Shown: positions 1 through 6,026 of the stretch, one piece after another | Layout: each line of letters begins with the position of its first letter | How positions within the stretch are numbered: the first letter of the stretch is position 1 | Assembly (NCBI GenBank): GCA_003524335.1 | Contig: DQHV01000175.1 | Location: 3,965-9,990 of the forward strand | Source: Candidatus Aminicenantota bacterium | Lineage (GTDB): Bacteria > Acidobacteriota > Aminicenantia > Aminicenantales > UBA8522 | DNA length: 6,026 nt | Direction: 5' to 3' | Notes under the pieces: generated by a model | What the model saw: the letters and a program-made list of their open reading frames with translations, nothing else | Databases searched by the model: none | What the model was told of the DNA's origin: nothing | Program-made: the position numbers and the translations under genes

Positions 1-536
1 CCGGCTGCTACTATGTCCTGGGCTACTCCATCGATGAGAAAGGGGACGGAGCCTTCCATCAGCTCAAAGTCGAGGTGGTCCAGCCGGGATGCGAGGTCCA
101 TGCCCAGAAGGGATATTACAGCCCCAAGCCGTTTCGGGAATACAGCGCGCTCGAAAAGATGCTCCATCTCGTCGACCTGGCCCTGAACGAAGATCCCGTC
201 TTCCAGGTGCCGGTCCGCTTTTCCGTGGCCACCTTGTCCTGTCCTCCGGACAAGAGGGCCAATCTCTGCCTCGCCGCCGAATTCGCTCTCGAAAAGATCC
301 AGGAAGTCCTGCCGGGCAAATTCGAGATCGTTAGCATCATTTTCGATGACAGGGGAAACACCGTGGAGCTCAAGCGGGAAGTGAAAACAGCGGCTGAATT
401 TCCAAAAGCAAGCGTCATCCATCAGGCTGACTTCAGGCTCGCTCCGGGGACCTATGAATGCCGCGTGATCATCCGGAACCTGGAGACGGGAAGGGCAGCG
501 GTGGGCGGCACCTCAGTCCGCATAGAGAGGCAATAA
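1..536 (+). CDS. VWFA-related domain protein, C-terminal part (partial at 5' end)
   Basis: The reading frame is already open at the window edge (first full codon at position 3) and ends in TAA at 534-536, so only the last 177 residues are visible. The first ~45 residues contain the pattern YYVLGYS, then F-x-x-LKVEV, PGCEVHAQKGYYSPKPF and a following S-x-x-EK. In my knowledge this is the hallmark end of the 'VWFA-related' domain (TIGR03436-like), common in Acidobacteriota and Aminicenantes. The remaining ~115 residues alternate short beta-type strands and end in APGTYECRVIIRNLETGRAAVGG, which looks like a beta-sandwich tail. The von Willebrand A fold with its MIDAS metal site would lie upstream and cannot be checked. 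These proteins are usually exported, but their function is mostly unknown. An ATG-like start inside the frame at 75 (GTG) is rejected because the conserved motif continues upstream of it. Family call is fairly sure; role unknown. Confidence 0.8.
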   Translation, partial: GCYYVLGYSIDEKGDGAFHQLKVEVVQPGCEVHAQKGYYSPKPFREYSALEKMLHLVDLALNEDPVFQVPVRFSVATLSCPPDKRANLCLAAEFALEKIQEVLPGKFEIVSIIFDDRGNTVELKREVKTAAEFPKASVIHQADFRLAPGTYECRVIIRNLETGRAAVGGTSVRIERQ

Positions 537-551
537 GGCGATATAATCCTC

Positions 552-580
552 TTGATTCTGGCTTCCCTTAAAAGTAAGAT
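552..580 (+). promoter_or_regulatory. Candidate sigma70-type promoter for the acyl-CoA dehydrogenase unit
   Basis: TTGATT at 552-557 and TAAGAT at 575-580 are separated by 17 bp. Each hexamer matches the sigma70 consensus at 4 of 6 positions. The stretch is AT-richer than its surroundings and sits in the only intergenic gap ahead of the three-gene unit; transcription would begin near 587, giving a leader of about 26 nt. A perfect TATAAT also occurs at 542-547, but I see no convincing -35 element 16-18 bp upstream of it. Prediction from sequence alone. Confidence 0.35.
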
Positions 581-597
581 GAAAAAAGCGCTCGGAC

Positions 598-605
598 AAG
601 GAGAA
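598..605 (+). promoter_or_regulatory. Ribosome binding site of the acyl-CoA dehydrogenase gene
   Basis: AAGGAGAA lies 7 nt before the ATG at 613. It is a strong Shine-Dalgarno match at ideal spacing and fixes that ATG as the start. Confidence 0.8.
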
Positions 606-612
606 TAGGTCT

Positions 613-1758
613 ATGGATTTCTTATTGTCTGAAGATCAACTGAGCCTCAAGGAAACGATTCGCCATTTCGCCCAGAAAGAGATCCAGCCGCTCATCAAGG
701 AGTCCGATGAGAAAGGCAAGTGGCCCGATGTTTTGACCAAAAAACTGGCTGAGCTGGGCCTCCTGGGAATCATCATCCCGCCCGAATACTCGGGCTGCGG
801 GTATTCCTACATCGACTATGTCATCATCCTGGAGGAAATATCCAAGGTCGACCCTTCGGTCGGGTTGGTCGTGGCCGCCCACAACTCCCTCTGTTCAAAT
901 CACCTCAACCTCTTCGGGACGCCGGACCAGAAAAAAAAGTACCTGACCCGGCTGGCTTCTGGCCAAACCCTCGGCGCCTGGGCGCTGACAGAATCGGGAG
1001 CCGGCTCTGATGCGGCCGCCATGAAGTCGCGGGCGGAGAGGAAGGGCGATCACTGGCTGCTCAACGGGACCAAGCTCTTCATCACCAACGGCTCTTTAGC
1101 CGAGATCTGTGTCGTCATGGCGGTCACCGACCCGGCCAAAGGCAGGAACGGCATCTCGGCCTTCATCCTGGAAAAAGGGATGCCGGGCTTCCGGCCTGGA
1201 AAGAAAGAGGACAAGCTTGGGATCCGGGCGTCCGATACTTCCGAACTCATCTTCGAGGACGTCAAGGTTCCTGCCGATAACCTGCTTGGCAAGGAGAATG
1301 AAGGCTACCGCGGGGCCATGGCCATCCTCGACGGCGGCCGGGTGAGCATCGCCGGTTTTTCGCTCGGAGTTGCGGCCGGCGCTCTGGAAGCCGCCCTGAA
1401 ATACGCCAAGGAACGGGTCCAATTCGACCAGCCGATCGCCAATTTCCAGGCTATCCAGTGGATGCTGGCCGACGGGTTCACCGAGCTCGATGCAGCGCGC
1501 CTGCTCACCTACCGCGCCGCATTCTTGGAGGACCAGGGAAAAAAGATCCCCAAGGAGTCGGCCATGGCCAAGCTCTTCGCTTCAGAACTGGCCGTCCGGG
1601 CCTCTTCGAACGCCGTCCAGATCCTCGCCGGGTATGGGTTCACCAAAGACTACCCCGTAGAGAAGTTCTACCGGGATTCCAAGCTGGGAACGATCGGCGA
1701 GGGAACCTCGGAGATCCAACGCTGGATCATCGCCCAGAAGGTCCTGTCGGAGTACTGA
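613..1758 (+). CDS. Acyl-CoA dehydrogenase, short-chain/butyryl-CoA type
   Basis: FAD enzyme of the cytoplasm that introduces the alpha-beta double bond into an acyl-CoA and passes electrons to electron-transfer flavoprotein (family knowledge). The protein has 381 residues, the normal length for a bacterial short-chain member. The helical N-terminal domain (about 1-115) opens with FLLSEDQ. The first family signature, ALTESGAGSDAAA, is at 124-136, followed by NGTKLFITNG. The second signature runs from Q336 to D355 around AGYGFTKDYPVEKFYRD, with Ala339 where the pattern usually has Gly. IGEGTSEIQR at 361-370 supplies the probable catalytic base Glu363, in the position used by short- and medium-chain enzymes. 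The ATG is fixed by the strong ribosome binding site. It heads a unit with the methylmalonyl-CoA genes, which favours a role in branched- or odd-chain acyl-CoA oxidation, but the exact substrate cannot be read from sequence. No etfAB genes are in the window. Confidence 0.93.
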   Translation: MDFLLSEDQLSLKETIRHFAQKEIQPLIKESDEKGKWPDVLTKKLAELGLLGIIIPPEYSGCGYSYIDYVIILEEISKVDPSVGLVVAAHNSLCSNHLNLFGTPDQKKKYLTRLASGQTLGAWALTESGAGSDAAAMKSRAERKGDHWLLNGTKLFITNGSLAEICVVMAVTDPAKGRNGISAFILEKGMPGFRPGKKEDKLGIRASDTSELIFEDVKVPADNLLGKENEGYRGAMAILDGGRVSIAGFSLGVAAGALEAALKYAKERVQFDQPIANFQAIQWMLADGFTELDAARLLTYRAAFLEDQGKKIPKESAMAKLFASELAVRASSNAVQILAGYGFTKDYPVEKFYRDSKLGTIGEGTSEIQRWIIAQKVLSEY

Positions 1759-1763
1759 GGGAC

Positions 1764-2693
1764 TTGATCAAAGAGATCAGGCGAGGAAACGCCCGGGCCA
1801 TCGCCAAGGCCATCTCGCTCGTCGAGAACGACTCGGCCGCCGCCCAGCGGCTGATGCGGCAAGTCTTCGCCTGGCGAAAAGACGCCGTCGTCCTGGGGAT
1901 AACGGGAGCGCCGGGCACCGGCAAGAGCACGTTGGTCGATCAGCTCATCGGCCGGCTGCGCGCGGCGGGGCGCAAGATCGGGATCGTTGCCGTCGACCCG
2001 TCATCTCCGTTCAGCGGCGGCGCCATCCTCGGGGACCGCATCCGGATGATGCGGCACAGCGTCGACGCCGATGTCTTCATCCGCAGCATGGCCACCCGCG
2101 GCCATCTCGGCGGCTTGGCCAAGGCCACCGGCGAGGCCATCGCCATTCTCGAGGCCGCAGGCAAGGATTACATCCTCGTTGAGACGGTCGGAGTCGGTCA
2201 GGACGAAGTGGAAGTCGTCAAACTGGCCGACGTCGTCCTCGTCGTCCTGACTCCCGACGCGGGAGATGAAATCCAGGCTTTCAAGGCCGGGATCATGGAG
2301 ATCGCCGACATCTTCGTCATCAACAAGGCTGATCATCCCGGTGCCGACAAGATGGAGCGCCAGCTCCGGGCCATGCTGGACCTGGGGCTCCCGGACAAAG
2401 ACAAGCCGTCCGTGATCAAGACCGTGGCCACTAAAGGACAGGGGACGGACGGGATGCTCTCCGAGGTCGACCGCCTGATGGAGAAGCGAGACCGGCGCTT
2501 GCAGGAGATCCGGAGGAAACGGCTTCTCGCCTGGATGCTACGGGATGTGATCAGGGAGAAGATAGACCAGCTCATCAGCCGGGACATCCCGGATTCCGTA
2601 TTCGAAGAGTATGTCGACCAGATCTACCATCGCCGGACCGATCCCTATACCGTCGCCGACAGACTCATCTCCCGCCTGAAGGAGAAGGGATGA
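1764..2693 (+). CDS. meaB: MeaB/ArgK-type GTPase, methylmalonyl-CoA mutase chaperone
   Basis: P-loop GTPase that binds methylmalonyl-CoA mutase, gates loading of adenosylcobalamin and helps remove damaged cofactor (family knowledge). With a TTG start at 1764 it has 309 residues, a typical length. The first helix reads IRRGNARAIAKAISLVEN. Walker A is GAPGTGKST at 48-56. The family motif DPSSPFSGGAILGDRIRM is at 78-95, followed by RSMATRGHLGGL. The switch motif is VETVGVGQDE at 139-148, where most relatives have GQSE. The base-specificity motif NKAD is at 187-190. The C-terminal helical part (about 235-309) is the dimerisation region of the family. No ATG or GTG fits the start. The frame runs on upstream into the dehydrogenase gene, but that part does not resemble MeaB. 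The gene begins 5 nt after the dehydrogenase stop, and its spaced Shine-Dalgarno is weak, so translational coupling is likely. It overlaps the next gene by ATGA. Confidence 0.93.
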   Translation: MIKEIRRGNARAIAKAISLVENDSAAAQRLMRQVFAWRKDAVVLGITGAPGTGKSTLVDQLIGRLRAAGRKIGIVAVDPSSPFSGGAILGDRIRMMRHSVDADVFIRSMATRGHLGGLAKATGEAIAILEAAGKDYILVETVGVGQDEVEVVKLADVVLVVLTPDAGDEIQAFKAGIMEIADIFVINKADHPGADKMERQLRAMLDLGLPDKDKPSVIKTVATKGQGTDGMLSEVDRLMEKRDRRLQEIRRKRLLAWMLRDVIREKIDQLISRDIPDSVFEEYVDQIYHRRTDPYTVADRLISRLKEKG

Positions 2694-3118
2694 AGGTCAA
2701 GGGAGTCCACCACATCGGAATCGCCGTCCGTGACCTGGAAGAGAGCCTGGGGAGATGGTCGGCCCTGTTCGCCGCCGAGCGGGGGCCGATTGAGGAGATC
2801 CCGGAAAGGGGCGTGCGTCTTGCCCATCTCCGCTTCGCCGAGGGCCCCGAGATCGAGTTGGTTGCTCCGCTCGGCGCTGCCTCTCCGATCGCGAAGTTCC
2901 TGGAATCTCGAGGCGAGGGCATTCAACATTTCACTCTCGAGGTGGACGATATCGAAACGGCGATGCGAGAACTCAGCCGGGCCGGCCTTAGTTTTGTGTC
3001 AGATACACCTCAGATTGGGGCCGGGGGAGTCCCCGTTGCGTTTGTTCATCCGCGATGTCTGAACGGGGCCCTTGTGGAAATCAGGCAGGGTCGAAAGTGC
3101 GGAGCTAAAAAGAGCTAG
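2690..3118 (+). CDS. mce: Methylmalonyl-CoA epimerase
   Basis: Small VOC/glyoxalase-fold metalloenzyme that interconverts (S)- and (R)-methylmalonyl-CoA between propionyl-CoA carboxylation and the B12-dependent mutase. The protein has 142 residues. It contains two beta-alpha-beta-beta-beta modules. The first starts HHIGIAVRDLEESL, and the second starts GIQHFTLEVDDIETAM. Likely metal ligands are His8, His80 and Glu130, with Glu56 in IELVAPLG as the probable fourth; Glu39 just before GVRLAHL is the candidate base by analogy with the Propionibacterium enzyme. The motif SPIAKFLESRGEGIQH and the segment GAGGVPVAFVHP are also typical. The ATG overlaps the meaB stop (ATGA, 2690-2693) and has GGAGAAGG at 2681-2688 as its ribosome binding site. 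After the last conserved strand there is a short basic tail (QGRKCGAKKS). It ends tail to tail with the flavodoxin gene, sharing CTAG. Confidence 0.92.
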   Translation: MKVKGVHHIGIAVRDLEESLGRWSALFAAERGPIEEIPERGVRLAHLRFAEGPEIELVAPLGAASPIAKFLESRGEGIQHFTLEVDDIETAMRELSRAGLSFVSDTPQIGAGGVPVAFVHPRCLNGALVEIRQGRKCGAKKS

Positions 3119-3618
3119 CCCCGCTGGCGGCTGAGCGTCAACGCCCAGCGGGCAAAAGCCCTGGCCTCCTCGAGATCGTGTTCGTTGGGGTGGGTGCTGG
3201 CCGAGGCGGCCATGTCCACCCAGGCCTCGTGCTCCGGCGAGCGGCTCAAGACTTCGAGCGCTTGCGGCGAGACCTTACCTCGGCAGGAAAACGTGGAGAT
3301 CAGCTTGACCTGGGAAGAGACCACGACGGCATGCTCGATCGCCTCCCGGGAGAGGCCGCTGCCGGTCAATGAGCCATGGGTCGAAAAGAGGGCGGTTTTC
3401 TTGCCTTTGGGGATGCTCTGGAGGAACTTCTCGGCCTTATATGGCACGCCGTGCGATTGAACGGGAAAGCCGGCGAAGATCAGGTCGTATTCGTCCATGC
3501 TCTGGACCTCAGCCATGGGCTTGATGGTCTTGGGTTGGGGCAGGGCCTCGAAGATGGCTTCGGCGATCTTTTTGGTGTTCCCGGTGAGGCTGTGATAGGC
3601 GACCAGCGTTTTCGACAT
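3115..3618 (-). CDS. Flavodoxin-family protein (putative FMN electron carrier)
   Basis: Protein of 167 residues with a flavodoxin fold, probably a cytoplasmic FMN-binding electron carrier. The N terminus, TLVAYHSLTGNTKKIAEAI, gives the phosphate-binding loop SLTGNT at 10-15. The second strand is DEYDLIFAGFPVQSHGVP (42-59), and the third is KKTALFSTHGSL (73-84). The segment STFSCRGKVSPQALE (108-122) and the late motif HPNEHDLEEARAFA (143-156) recall the short flavodoxins found in many anaerobes (Flavodoxin_3/BilS-like, from memory). Cys112 is the only cysteine. GGAAGA at 3627-3632, read on the minus strand, lies 8 nt before the ATG and supports the start. It follows the histidine kinase by 38 nt on the same strand, so the two are probably co-transcribed. 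The redox partner is unknown, and binding of FMN is inferred, not shown. Convergent with mce, overlapping by 4 nt. Confidence 0.8.
   Translation of the reverse strand: MSKTLVAYHSLTGNTKKIAEAIFEALPQPKTIKPMAEVQSMDEYDLIFAGFPVQSHGVPYKAEKFLQSIPKGKKTALFSTHGSLTGSGLSREAIEHAVVVSSQVKLISTFSCRGKVSPQALEVLSRSPEHEAWVDMAASASTHPNEHDLEEARAFARWALTLSRQRG
3120..3152 (-). terminator. Weak hairpin at the convergent junction, possible terminator for the minus-strand unit
   Basis: CCCGCTGG at 3120-3127 pairs perfectly with CCAGCGGG at 3145-3152. Inside the loop, GCG and CGC (3135-3137 and 3142-3144) can add 3 pairs around TCAA, leaving a 7-nt bulge. Read on the minus strand, a run of five T (3107-3111) follows about 8 nt after the stem, which is farther than in a standard intrinsic terminator. 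There is no T-run on the plus-strand side. The hairpin lies within the last codons of the flavodoxin gene, so it may simply be coding sequence. Confidence 0.2.
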
Positions 3619-3656
3619 GGCGCTATTCTTCCATAGTCCGCCGGAAAATTCCAGCC

Positions 3657-6026
3657 CTAGTTTTTCCTCGGCAGGCTGATGGTGATGGCCGTCCCTTTCT
3701 GGACCTCGCTATCGACCCGGATGGTGCCGCCATGGTCCTCGACGATCTTCTTGGCGATGGGAAGGCCGAGTCCGGTGCCCACGTCCTTAGTAGAAAAGTA
3801 GGGATCGAAGATCCTCTCGACCAGGTCCTTGGCCATCCCGATCCCGGAATCCCGGATGACCAAGACGAGGTTCTCTTTCTCGGCCCGCAGCCGGATCTCG
3901 ATTTCGCCGCGACCGCGGATGGCTTCGATGGCATTGATGAAGATGTTCCGGAAGGCGATCTTAATCTTGGACTTGTCCGCCTCGACCGGGAATTCCTGGC
4001 CCTCGTAGATCTCCCGGAACCGGATCCTCTCGGAGATGACCTTCCGGTAGGGAGAGACCACTTCGCCAATGGCCTCCCTCAGGTCAAACACCTCCTTGGT
4101 GAGGCTGGTGACTCGGGAGAGCTCCAGGAACTCCTGGGCGATCCGCCTCAGGTTCTCGACCTCGCTGATGATGTAGGAAGCCGATTCGCGGAGCGCCTTC
4201 TCGAAATCCGCGTTCTTGTCGTCGTAGACGCGGAGGATGTGTTCCGCTGAGAGCTGGATCGGCGTCAGCGGGTTCTTGATTTCGTGGGCCACCTTCTGAG
4301 CCATTTCCGCCCAGGCCACCTTCTTGCTCAGGTCGGCGATTTCCTGCTGGTGTCTCTTCAGGTCCTTGATCATGGTGTTGAACCCGTCCACCAGGGATTT
4401 CATCTCGTCATGGGAGCGGTGTTCCACGGCGATCTCCAGGTTGCCGAGACCCACCTCCCTCGTTCCCGCCAGGAGCTTCTTCACCGGTGAGATGATCATC
4501 CGGCCGATGCCCCGGGCGAAAAGAAGGACGAAGAGGATGAGGAAGGCCGATATGAAAACGAGAAACTCGACCAGTTCCTCGGTAGCGCCGGCGATCTCCT
4601 GTTCTTCAAAGGGAAAGGGGAGGGAGATCAAGTACTGTGTCCGGCGAATGGCATAGGGAATGGTCAGGCTCTGGTAGGAATAGCCGCCGATCCGCGGTCT
4701 TTGGATGTAAAACGGCTTGTTCTCATACCGGATCCTGTAATAGGCTTCCCCGTCGATGAGTTCGGGGAGGAATCCCCAATCGTAAAATTCGCGCCGGCTG
4801 GAGGAAATCAACCGGCCTTCCCCGTAGAGGTTGACGTCGGTGGCGATGGCCGAGCTGATCCAGAGGACGAGGTCGTCGGTCGGGGCGATGAGGGTGGCCT
4901 TCTCCTCCTGCTGAAGGGTGACGAAATCCTGCATGATGTTCCGGGCGAAATTGGCGTGGACTTCCGCCTTCTCCAGGAATCGCTGGCTGAAGGTCCGGAT
5001 GAAGAAGCGGTGGGAGAAGAGGGTGAAGAGGAGGAGAGAGATCACCGTTATCGTGACAAAGGCGGCGTTGACGCGGCTGGAGAAAGACCACAGAAAGCTG
5101 GCCAGCTTCCTCCTTCCAATTATGGCCGGAATCAGCACGAGAAAAAGAAAGGCCAGGCCGAGATAGAAGATCGCAACCTGCAGGAACTCGACCGTCAGGC
5201 CCAAGATGTTTTTTTGGGGGATGAGAAACGCATACACCCTGTTCTGGAAGCGGAAATAAAACGATTTGAAGATTCTGTCCTTGTCCCGGAAAGACGACCA
5301 CATCCCCTCGGGAGAGAGCTCGATTCGGTCCAGCGTGCCGGCCGCAATCCCGGAGGAAATCCGATAGGGATTGAAGAGAAGCTTGCCGCGGCCGTCAAAG
5401 ATAGCAAACCCGAACTGCTGCTGGTTGAGGGAGGGGAGGAGGCTGACTTTGAGCAGCTCAAAATAGGGGTTGGCGGAATAGAGGAAAGGCAGCATCTCCG
5501 GGTCGATGGCCAGGGAAAAAGTCATCCGGCCGAGGTATTGATCCTGATAGTACCAGTCTTTATAGGCCAGCACGAATTCTCTTTCCTTGCCCAGGGATGG
5601 AACGTTCACCCGGCGGACCCTCCAGGTCGGGCTCAGCGGCAGCTCGATATCGGGTTGATAGAGTTGAGAGATGTTGAGGGAGAAGCGGGAAAGGACAGCG
5701 CCTTCGGCGTCGAGGACCTCGAGGATCGAATACCAATTGAACTTGGCCGCCAGCGTGCTCTCCCAGAGGGACCGAGCAAGAGGAGAAGGATCGGGATTGC
5801 GGAGGAAGGCAAGGATGAACGCTTCCCTTTTCTCGATTTCCGGGAGGGATTGCTGGATGATAAAATCGGCCCAGTCCTCCTGAGCCAAAATTGTGTTGCG
5901 CAGAAAGTTTTGGACGAGAGAACCGAGGCGGGCGGATGACTGCAGATGGAGCTCGGCGGAATTGAGGAGTGCAGCCAGGAAAATCAAGGCGAAGATGGGC
6001 CCACGCCTTTTAAGGGACAGGAACGA
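3657..6026 (-). CDS. NtrY-like membrane sensor histidine kinase (partial at N terminus)
   Basis: Sensor kinase that autophosphorylates on His and passes the phosphate to a response regulator. 789 residues are visible. The frame is open to the window edge; a TTG at 5987 falls inside the first membrane segment (KRRGPIFALIFLAALL), so the true start lies beyond 6026. Numbering from the first visible codon, membrane segments lie near 9-23, 280-303, 319-339 and 485-504. These leave two extracytoplasmic regions (about 24-279 and 340-484) and a short basic cytoplasmic loop (GRRKL). A HAMP domain follows (about 505-558, with ISPVKKL). The dimerisation domain has WAEMAQKVAHEIKNPLTPIQ with phosphoacceptor His581. 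The ATPase domain has N-box RNIFINAIEAI (Asn698), G1 DSGIGM (726-731), F-box FDPYFSTK and G2 GTGLGLPIAKKI. All key residues are present. The H-box wording is NtrY-like, but there is no PAS domain between HAMP and His. The cognate regulator is not in the window, and the flavodoxin gene follows 38 nt downstream. Confidence 0.93.
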   Translation of the reverse strand, partial: SFLSLKRRGPIFALIFLAALLNSAELHLQSSARLGSLVQNFLRNTILAQEDWADFIIQQSLPEIEKREAFILAFLRNPDPSPLARSLWESTLAAKFNWYSILEVLDAEGAVLSRFSLNISQLYQPDIELPLSPTWRVRRVNVPSLGKEREFVLAYKDWYYQDQYLGRMTFSLAIDPEMLPFLYSANPYFELLKVSLLPSLNQQQFGFAIFDGRGKLLFNPYRISSGIAAGTLDRIELSPEGMWSSFRDKDRIFKSFYFRFQNRVYAFLIPQKNILGLTVEFLQVAIFYLGLAFLFLVLIPAIIGRRKLASFLWSFSSRVNAAFVTITVISLLLFTLFSHRFFIRTFSQRFLEKAEVHANFARNIMQDFVTLQQEEKATLIAPTDDLVLWISSAIATDVNLYGEGRLISSSRREFYDWGFLPELIDGEAYYRIRYENKPFYIQRPRIGGYSYQSLTIPYAIRRTQYLISLPFPFEEQEIAGATEELVEFLVFISAFLILFVLLFARGIGRMIISPVKKLLAGTREVGLGNLEIAVEHRSHDEMKSLVDGFNTMIKDLKRHQQEIADLSKKVAWAEMAQKVAHEIKNPLTPIQLSAEHILRVYDDKNADFEKALRESASYIISEVENLRRIAQEFLELSRVTSLTKEVFDLREAIGEVVSPYRKVISERIRFREIYEGQEFPVEADKSKIKIAFRNIFINAIEAIRGRGEIEIRLRAEKENLVLVIRDSGIGMAKDLVERIFDPYFSTKDVGTGLGLPIAKKIVEDHGGTIRVDSEVQKGTAITISLPRKN

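Noticed and set aside
579..608. Nine-codon open frame (MKKALGQGE) just before the dehydrogenase gene, possible leader peptide
   Set aside because: It has no ribosome binding site of its own and lacks any regulatory codon run or attenuator hairpin; its last codons are simply the dehydrogenase ribosome binding site.
537..612. Cobalamin riboswitch or terminator in the gap before the acyl-CoA dehydrogenase unit
   Set aside because: The gap is only 76 nt, far too short for a B12 riboswitch, and no stable hairpin with a T-run was found.
1458..1763. In-frame upstream extension of meaB into the dehydrogenase gene
   Set aside because: The extension is Arg/Pro-rich, unlike any MeaB N terminus, and overlaps the best conserved part of the dehydrogenase.
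3623..4069. Minus-strand open frame of 148 codons overlapping the kinase 3' end
   Set aside because: Ser/Arg-rich shadow of the kinase in another frame with no domain pattern.
3732..4250. Second antisense open frame opposite the kinase ATPase region
   Set aside because: Same codon-aligned register and same explanation; the opposite strand encodes the conserved N, G1, F and G2 boxes.
4701..5939. Open frame of 412 codons on the plus strand, antisense to the histidine kinase
   Set aside because: It is codon-aligned with the kinase frame, where antisense stops need TTA, CTA or TCA codons in the kinase gene, and these are rare in GC-rich genes. Its product is an unbalanced mix of Glu, Gly and Arg with no recognisable fold, while the kinase is full of conserved motifs.
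5985..5987. TTG as the start codon of the histidine kinase
   Set aside because: The frame stays open to the window edge, and the upstream residues (KRRGPIFA) complete a basic flank and a membrane segment, so the start is further upstream.

Overview
This is a GC-rich bacterial chromosomal window with tightly packed genes. It contains four complete genes and two that run off the edges. The partial first gene ends in the 'VWFA-related' domain that is expanded in Acidobacteriota and the related Aminicenantes lineage. Together with an anaerobe-type flavodoxin and a methylmalonyl-CoA gene set, this suggests an anaerobic or fermentative member of that group. The placement is inferred from protein families and has not been tested phylogenetically.

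Layout, left to right. Positions 1-536 (+) hold the 3' end of a VWFA-related protein. Positions 537-612 form a short AT-richer gap with a plausible sigma70-type promoter and a clear ribosome binding site. Positions 613-3118 (+) form a compact three-gene unit: an acyl-CoA dehydrogenase, the MeaB-type GTPase that protects methylmalonyl-CoA mutase, and methylmalonyl-CoA epimerase. The first two genes are 5 nt apart. The last two overlap in ATGA. Positions 3115-6026 (-) form the convergent unit: a large NtrY-like sensor histidine kinase whose N terminus lies beyond the right edge, then, 38 nt downstream, a small flavodoxin-family protein. The two units meet tail to tail, and their TAG stop codons share the palindrome CTAG.

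How the genes fit together. The plus-strand unit supports breakdown of fatty, branched-chain or odd-chain acyl-CoAs through (S)- to (R)-methylmalonyl-CoA and on to succinyl-CoA, or the reverse route to propionate. The mutase itself and the propionyl-CoA carboxylase or transcarboxylase are not in the window, so MeaB must act on a mutase encoded elsewhere. The minus-strand unit pairs a membrane stress or environment sensor, with two extracytoplasmic sensor regions, with a putative FMN electron carrier. No response regulator is present.

No mobile element, CRISPR array, tRNA, rRNA or riboswitch was seen, and there is no gene-free stretch over 300 bases. I found nothing that amounts to a clearly new system. 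The points most worth a second look are the kinase's sensor architecture and its pairing with the flavodoxin.
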